This document shows, piece by piece, positions 60,999 through 64,000 of a stretch of DNA of 64,000 nt. The notes beneath the pieces are model-generated. The model saw nothing but the letters and a program-made list of their open reading frames with translations. It did not search any database and had not been told where the DNA came from. The DNA comes from Hyphococcus sp. (GTDB lineage: Bacteria; Pseudomonadota; Alphaproteobacteria; Caulobacterales; Parvularculaceae), in the NCBI GenBank assembly GCA_021776375.1, contig JAJFGA010000090.1, positions 52,239-116,238 of the forward strand, read 5' to 3'. The translations under genes and the position numbers were made by a program. The stretch's first letter is position 1. Each line of letters begins with the position of its first letter.

Positions 60999-63842
60999 AT
61001 GATGGAATCAGCGCGCAAGCGTTTGATGAAGCTGGTTTTTGTGGTTTTGACGGTGTTTTCCGTCGCGATGTTTGCGTTCAATGGCGCGGCTTCTGCGAGC
61101 CCGTCGCCACGGCTCAAACCGCCGCCCCCCGGCCCGGTCTATCTGTCGCGCGCCGACTATGCCGCTCTGTCCTTGATCGCCGACGCGTTAAAGCACAAAC
61201 ATTTTTCTGACGCCCGCAACCACATACCGCAGATCAGCGACCCGATTGCAGCCAGCCTTGGCGAGTGGATGTATTTCAAGGCCGAAGACCCGCTGGTGAA
61301 TATCGCCGCCGCAGACCGGTTTTTTGACTTTCATAGCGACTGGCCTGCTGCAAGCCGTATTCAAAGCTTTGTCGAAAAACGCATTAGCAACGCCACTCCG
61401 GCCAAAACTGTACTGGATTTCTTCGACAGCCGCGATCCGATCACTGGCGCCGGCAAAATTCAACTGGCGCGCGCGCTCTTTGCCACGGACGAGAACGACG
61501 CCGCGCAATTCCACCTGCGCGATGCATGGGTGCATCACAATTTCAATGTGAAAGAAGAGCGCCGCATTCTTAAAATCTATGGTCGGCTGCTAACCAAAGA
61601 GGACCATGCCGCACGCGTCGACCGTCTGTTATGGGCGCGTCAGGTGACTAATGCGCGGCGGGTTTTTTCAAAGCTGTCTACCAACGAGCGCCGCAAAGCC
61701 CAGGCCCGCGCAGCTCTGTTGTTGCGCGCAACATCCGGGCCGAAACTTTATCGCAACCTGTCGAAGGACAGCCAGATGGACGCCGGCGTTCTACACGCCG
61801 CCGTTCGTTATTACCGTCGCAGCGGGGCTGAGGAAACAGCACTCGCGCTTTCCGCCAAGGCGCCGAGCGAAACCGCCGCATTACGCAATCCGGCGCGCTG
61901 GTGGGATGAGCGCCAGCTATTGATGCGCTGGGCGCTGAAACAAGGCCGCTTTGGCGACGCCTACGCCCTCGCCGCCAATCATGGGCTGGAAGCGGGCGAA
62001 GATCTTTCCGAAGCGGAATTCAACGCCGGCTGGATTGCGCTTCGCTTTTTGGACCAGCCGGCCCGCGCGGAGACGCACTTTCTAGCGTTGGCTTCGGTTG
62101 TGGGGACGCCGATTTCACTTTCACGCGCCTATTACTGGCTTGGCCGCGCCGCTGCGGCGGAAGGCAAGCCAGACCTTGCAACATCTTACTATCAAGCGGC
62201 GACGCCTTATTATTATTCTTTCTACGGACAGCTTGCGGCGGAAAAACTGGGCGGGGCGGCGCTACAAAACAGGTTCGGCCCCGTGATTGTCGCAACGCCG
62301 AAAGACCGCGCAATGTTTTCAGCCCGCCCGACGGTCGCAGCGCTGCGCATGCTTTCCGATCTCGGCCTCGATTATGAGTTTATGGTCTTTGCCTATCACG
62401 TTGACGACCGGCTTGAGCGCCCCGGCGAATATGTCGAGCTTGCTAAACTCGCCAATGGTGAAGGCGCCCCGCATCTAACGGTGCGCGCCGGCAAGGTCGC
62501 CATCCGACGGGGGGCCTTTGCCGCCAATGTCGCCTATCCCGCCGTCTTCGTTCCAGAAGAAGCAAAACGCTTCGTTTCGCCGGAAATCATTTTGGGTCTG
62601 TCGCGTCAGGAAAGTGAATTTAACCCCCGCGCATTTTCCAGGGCCGGCGCAAGAGGCATGATGCAACTTATTCCGTCTACGGCGCTAATCACCGCACGCA
62701 AGGAAGGCATACGCTATTCGCGCACCGCGCTTCTCGACGACCCGGTATACAACCTCACCCTAGGCTCGGCGCATCTGTCTCATCTTCTGGAGCAATTTAA
62801 CGGCTCTTTGGTGTTGACCTTTGCAGCCTATAACGCCGGGGTTAATCGCGCCGCGCAATGGATCGAGGTCTATGGCGATCCGCGCGGGCCGGATATCGAT
62901 CCGGTCGACTGGATTGAGCTTGTGCCGTTTTCTGAGACCCGCAACTATATCCAGCGGGTGCTGGAAAACACGCAAGTTTATCGCGGCCAGCTCAATAACA
63001 AACCAATTCCCGGCCGGCTCGCCTCTGACCTGGAACGCGGCGGCAAGCGCGGGCGTATAGCAACCCACACGCCCAACGCACATCTCACAGCACTCGCCGC
63101 CGGCAAAGGCGCGCAAAAACTGGCGCCCCTGCCCGCAAACACCGCCAACCGCGCAGCACAATTCCTGCTGGCGCGAACCGAGATTGTCGCGTTGCCTGAT
63201 ATTGTTCAGGCTAACGACCAGAATATTTCGCCGTTGGACGCGAAAGCGAGTAATCCGGCGCCAGCCCCGAAGGCTGCGCCAGAAACCGCTTACACGCCGG
63301 AGAATACTGTTGCTGTCGCCGATATTTCCGAACCTTCAGCAATCACCGCCGAACCCGTTGCAGCCCCCGCGGCCATTATACTATCCTCCGTAGGCGGAAT
63401 AGCACAAAAACAGCCCGCCAAAGATATCGCGCCGACTGAGAAGCCTTTGGCGCTGCCCGTCGCCGTTGCGCCGCCGCCGCTGGCGACGGATGCAACCACA
63501 GACATGATAGAGCGCCTCGCCGCCGAGGCGATAGCCGACAGGCCTGAACCTTTGAGCACGGCGCCGGCGCCGACAACCGAAATAGTTGAGAATGACACGC
63601 TGTCCTATGACTTTCCGGCGCTGGCTGCAGAGCCCGACAAGATTGTGGCGGCGCCTGCGGCGTTTGACCCGTACCTCGCCAGCGTCGATGATGACCGCGA
63701 CGACATCACCGACGAGTGCCTGACCTATGACTACTTTCTGGCGCAAAAGGCCAAAGAAGAGATCGCCGCCGCAGACCTCAACGCAAACATGCTCGCCGAA
63801 ATGCAAGGCGACAGCGATAGTGCAACTGACCCCTGTTATTGA
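60999..63842 (+). CDS. slt: Soluble lytic murein transglycosylase
   Basis: A 947-residue periplasmic Slt-type enzyme that cleaves peptidoglycan with 1,6-anhydro product formation. GGAG lies 8 bases before the ATG at 60999 and a signal peptide follows (LMKLVFVVLTVFSVAMFAF). A long alpha-helical superhelix occupies about residues 50-520. The catalytic domain has the glutamate in LGLSRQESEFNPRAFS and the motifs GARGMMQLIPSTA and AAYNAGVNRAAQWIEVYG. The last 250 residues are Pro/Ala-rich and apparently disordered, longer than in most Slt. It is divergent from dapA. Confidence 0.92.
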   Translation: MMESARKRLMKLVFVVLTVFSVAMFAFNGAASASPSPRLKPPPPGPVYLSRADYAALSLIADALKHKHFSDARNHIPQISDPIAASLGEWMYFKAEDPLVNIAAADRFFDFHSDWPAASRIQSFVEKRISNATPAKTVLDFFDSRDPITGAGKIQLARALFATDENDAAQFHLRDAWVHHNFNVKEERRILKIYGRLLTKEDHAARVDRLLWARQVTNARRVFSKLSTNERRKAQARAALLLRATSGPKLYRNLSKDSQMDAGVLHAAVRYYRRSGAEETALALSAKAPSETAALRNPARWWDERQLLMRWALKQGRFGDAYALAANHGLEAGEDLSEAEFNAGWIALRFLDQPARAETHFLALASVVGTPISLSRAYYWLGRAAAAEGKPDLATSYYQAATPYYYSFYGQLAAEKLGGAALQNRFGPVIVATPKDRAMFSARPTVAALRMLSDLGLDYEFMVFAYHVDDRLERPGEYVELAKLANGEGAPHLTVRAGKVAIRRGAFAANVAYPAVFVPEEAKRFVSPEIILGLSRQESEFNPRAFSRAGARGMMQLIPSTALITARKEGIRYSRTALLDDPVYNLTLGSAHLSHLLEQFNGSLVLTFAAYNAGVNRAAQWIEVYGDPRGPDIDPVDWIELVPFSETRNYIQRVLENTQVYRGQLNNKPIPGRLASDLERGGKRGRIATHTPNAHLTALAAGKGAQKLAPLPANTANRAAQFLLARTEIVALPDIVQANDQNISPLDAKASNPAPAPKAAPETAYTPENTVAVADISEPSAITAEPVAAPAAIILSSVGGIAQKQPAKDIAPTEKPLALPVAVAPPPLATDATTDMIERLAAEAIADRPEPLSTAPAPTTEIVENDTLSYDFPALAAEPDKIVAAPAAFDPYLASVDDDRDDITDECLTYDYFLAQKAKEEIAAADLNANMLAEMQGDSDSATDPCY

Positions 63843-63958
63843 AAACTCCGTGTGAGAGGCAGGCTCTCCCTCAAGCGCACGCCGGGCCGATTATCAGCAT
63901 AACTGGAGCGTCGTTACCCGTCTTGCAAAGCCGCTCTTTTCCGGGCAGAACCGGCGGC

Positions 63959-64000
63959 GGAGAGGTGGCCGAGTGGTCGAAGGCGCTCCCCTGCTAAGGG
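63959..64000 (+). tRNA. tRNA-Ser (GCT), 3' end cut by the window
   Basis: The sequence from 63959 starts GGAGAGGTGGCCGAGTGG, the usual 5' half of a bacterial tRNA-Ser, with the D arm and the anticodon stem-loop TCCCCTGCTAAGGG carrying anticodon GCT. The window ends in the anticodon stem, so the long variable arm and T arm are not visible. The region 63843-63958 between slt and this tRNA shows no gene. Confidence 0.88.

Overview
The window reads as a chromosomal segment of a GC-rich alphaproteobacterium, most like the Caulobacterales/Parvularculales/Hyphomonadales group (inference from gene content and synteny; no 16S is present). Pointers are a popZ-type polar organiser gene beside valS, tolC and pcm; the block slt / dapA-smpB / rpoZ / rsh-pyrE-pdxJ-acpS-lepB-rnc-era / recO; radA-cvpA-purF; a CC0125/CC1285-type lipoprotein; and several TonB/RND envelope systems. 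All genes are closely packed, with many 1-14 bp stop/start overlaps.

Layout. 1-5.8 kb: a partial membrane protein, a cupin and small lipoprotein pair, DoxX, rhomboid and BolA, then J-domain protein and cobS (without cobT) and a fatty-acid desaturase. 5.9-11.2 kb: exported M20 amidohydrolase, then radA, cvpA, purF. 11.2-11.75 kb: a non-coding stretch with a perfect 36-bp palindrome and a repeat element bounded by 10-bp inverted repeats. 11.75-17.7 kb: valS (carrying an in-frame repeat insertion), popZ, tolC, pcm. 17.8-26.2 kb: a sucrose locus resembling Xanthomonas sux (fructokinase, amylosucrase, TonB receptor, a sodium-solute symporter in place of the usual MFS carrier, LacI regulator), with two LacI-type operators and an intrinsic-terminator-like hairpin just before amylosucrase.

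26.5-32.1 kb: the most unusual system. A small ArsR-family gene with the two-cysteine spacing of persulfide sensors (SqrR/BigR/YgaV type) faces an operon of a YgaP-like DUF2892 membrane protein, an MMPL-type RND transporter, a LolA-like periplasmic protein and a beta-barrel outer-membrane protein. An ATTC-N8-GAAT site lies between them. I read this as a candidate persulfide-responsive trans-envelope export system with unknown cargo.

32.2-39 kb: tRNA-Asn, a tripartite HAE1-type RND efflux operon, tRNA-Cys. 39-47.6 kb: a subtilisin-like autotransporter, parC, a beta-propeller protein, an uncharacterised membrane protein/hydrolase pair and recO. 47.8-49.1 kb: an AT-richer Sel1-type gene separating recO from era. 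49.2-63.8 kb: the core block from era to slt, in which the start of era is preceded by a diverged duplicate of its own first codons plus a repeat hairpin. The window ends inside a tRNA-Ser gene. No CRISPR array, IS element, prophage or rRNA was seen.
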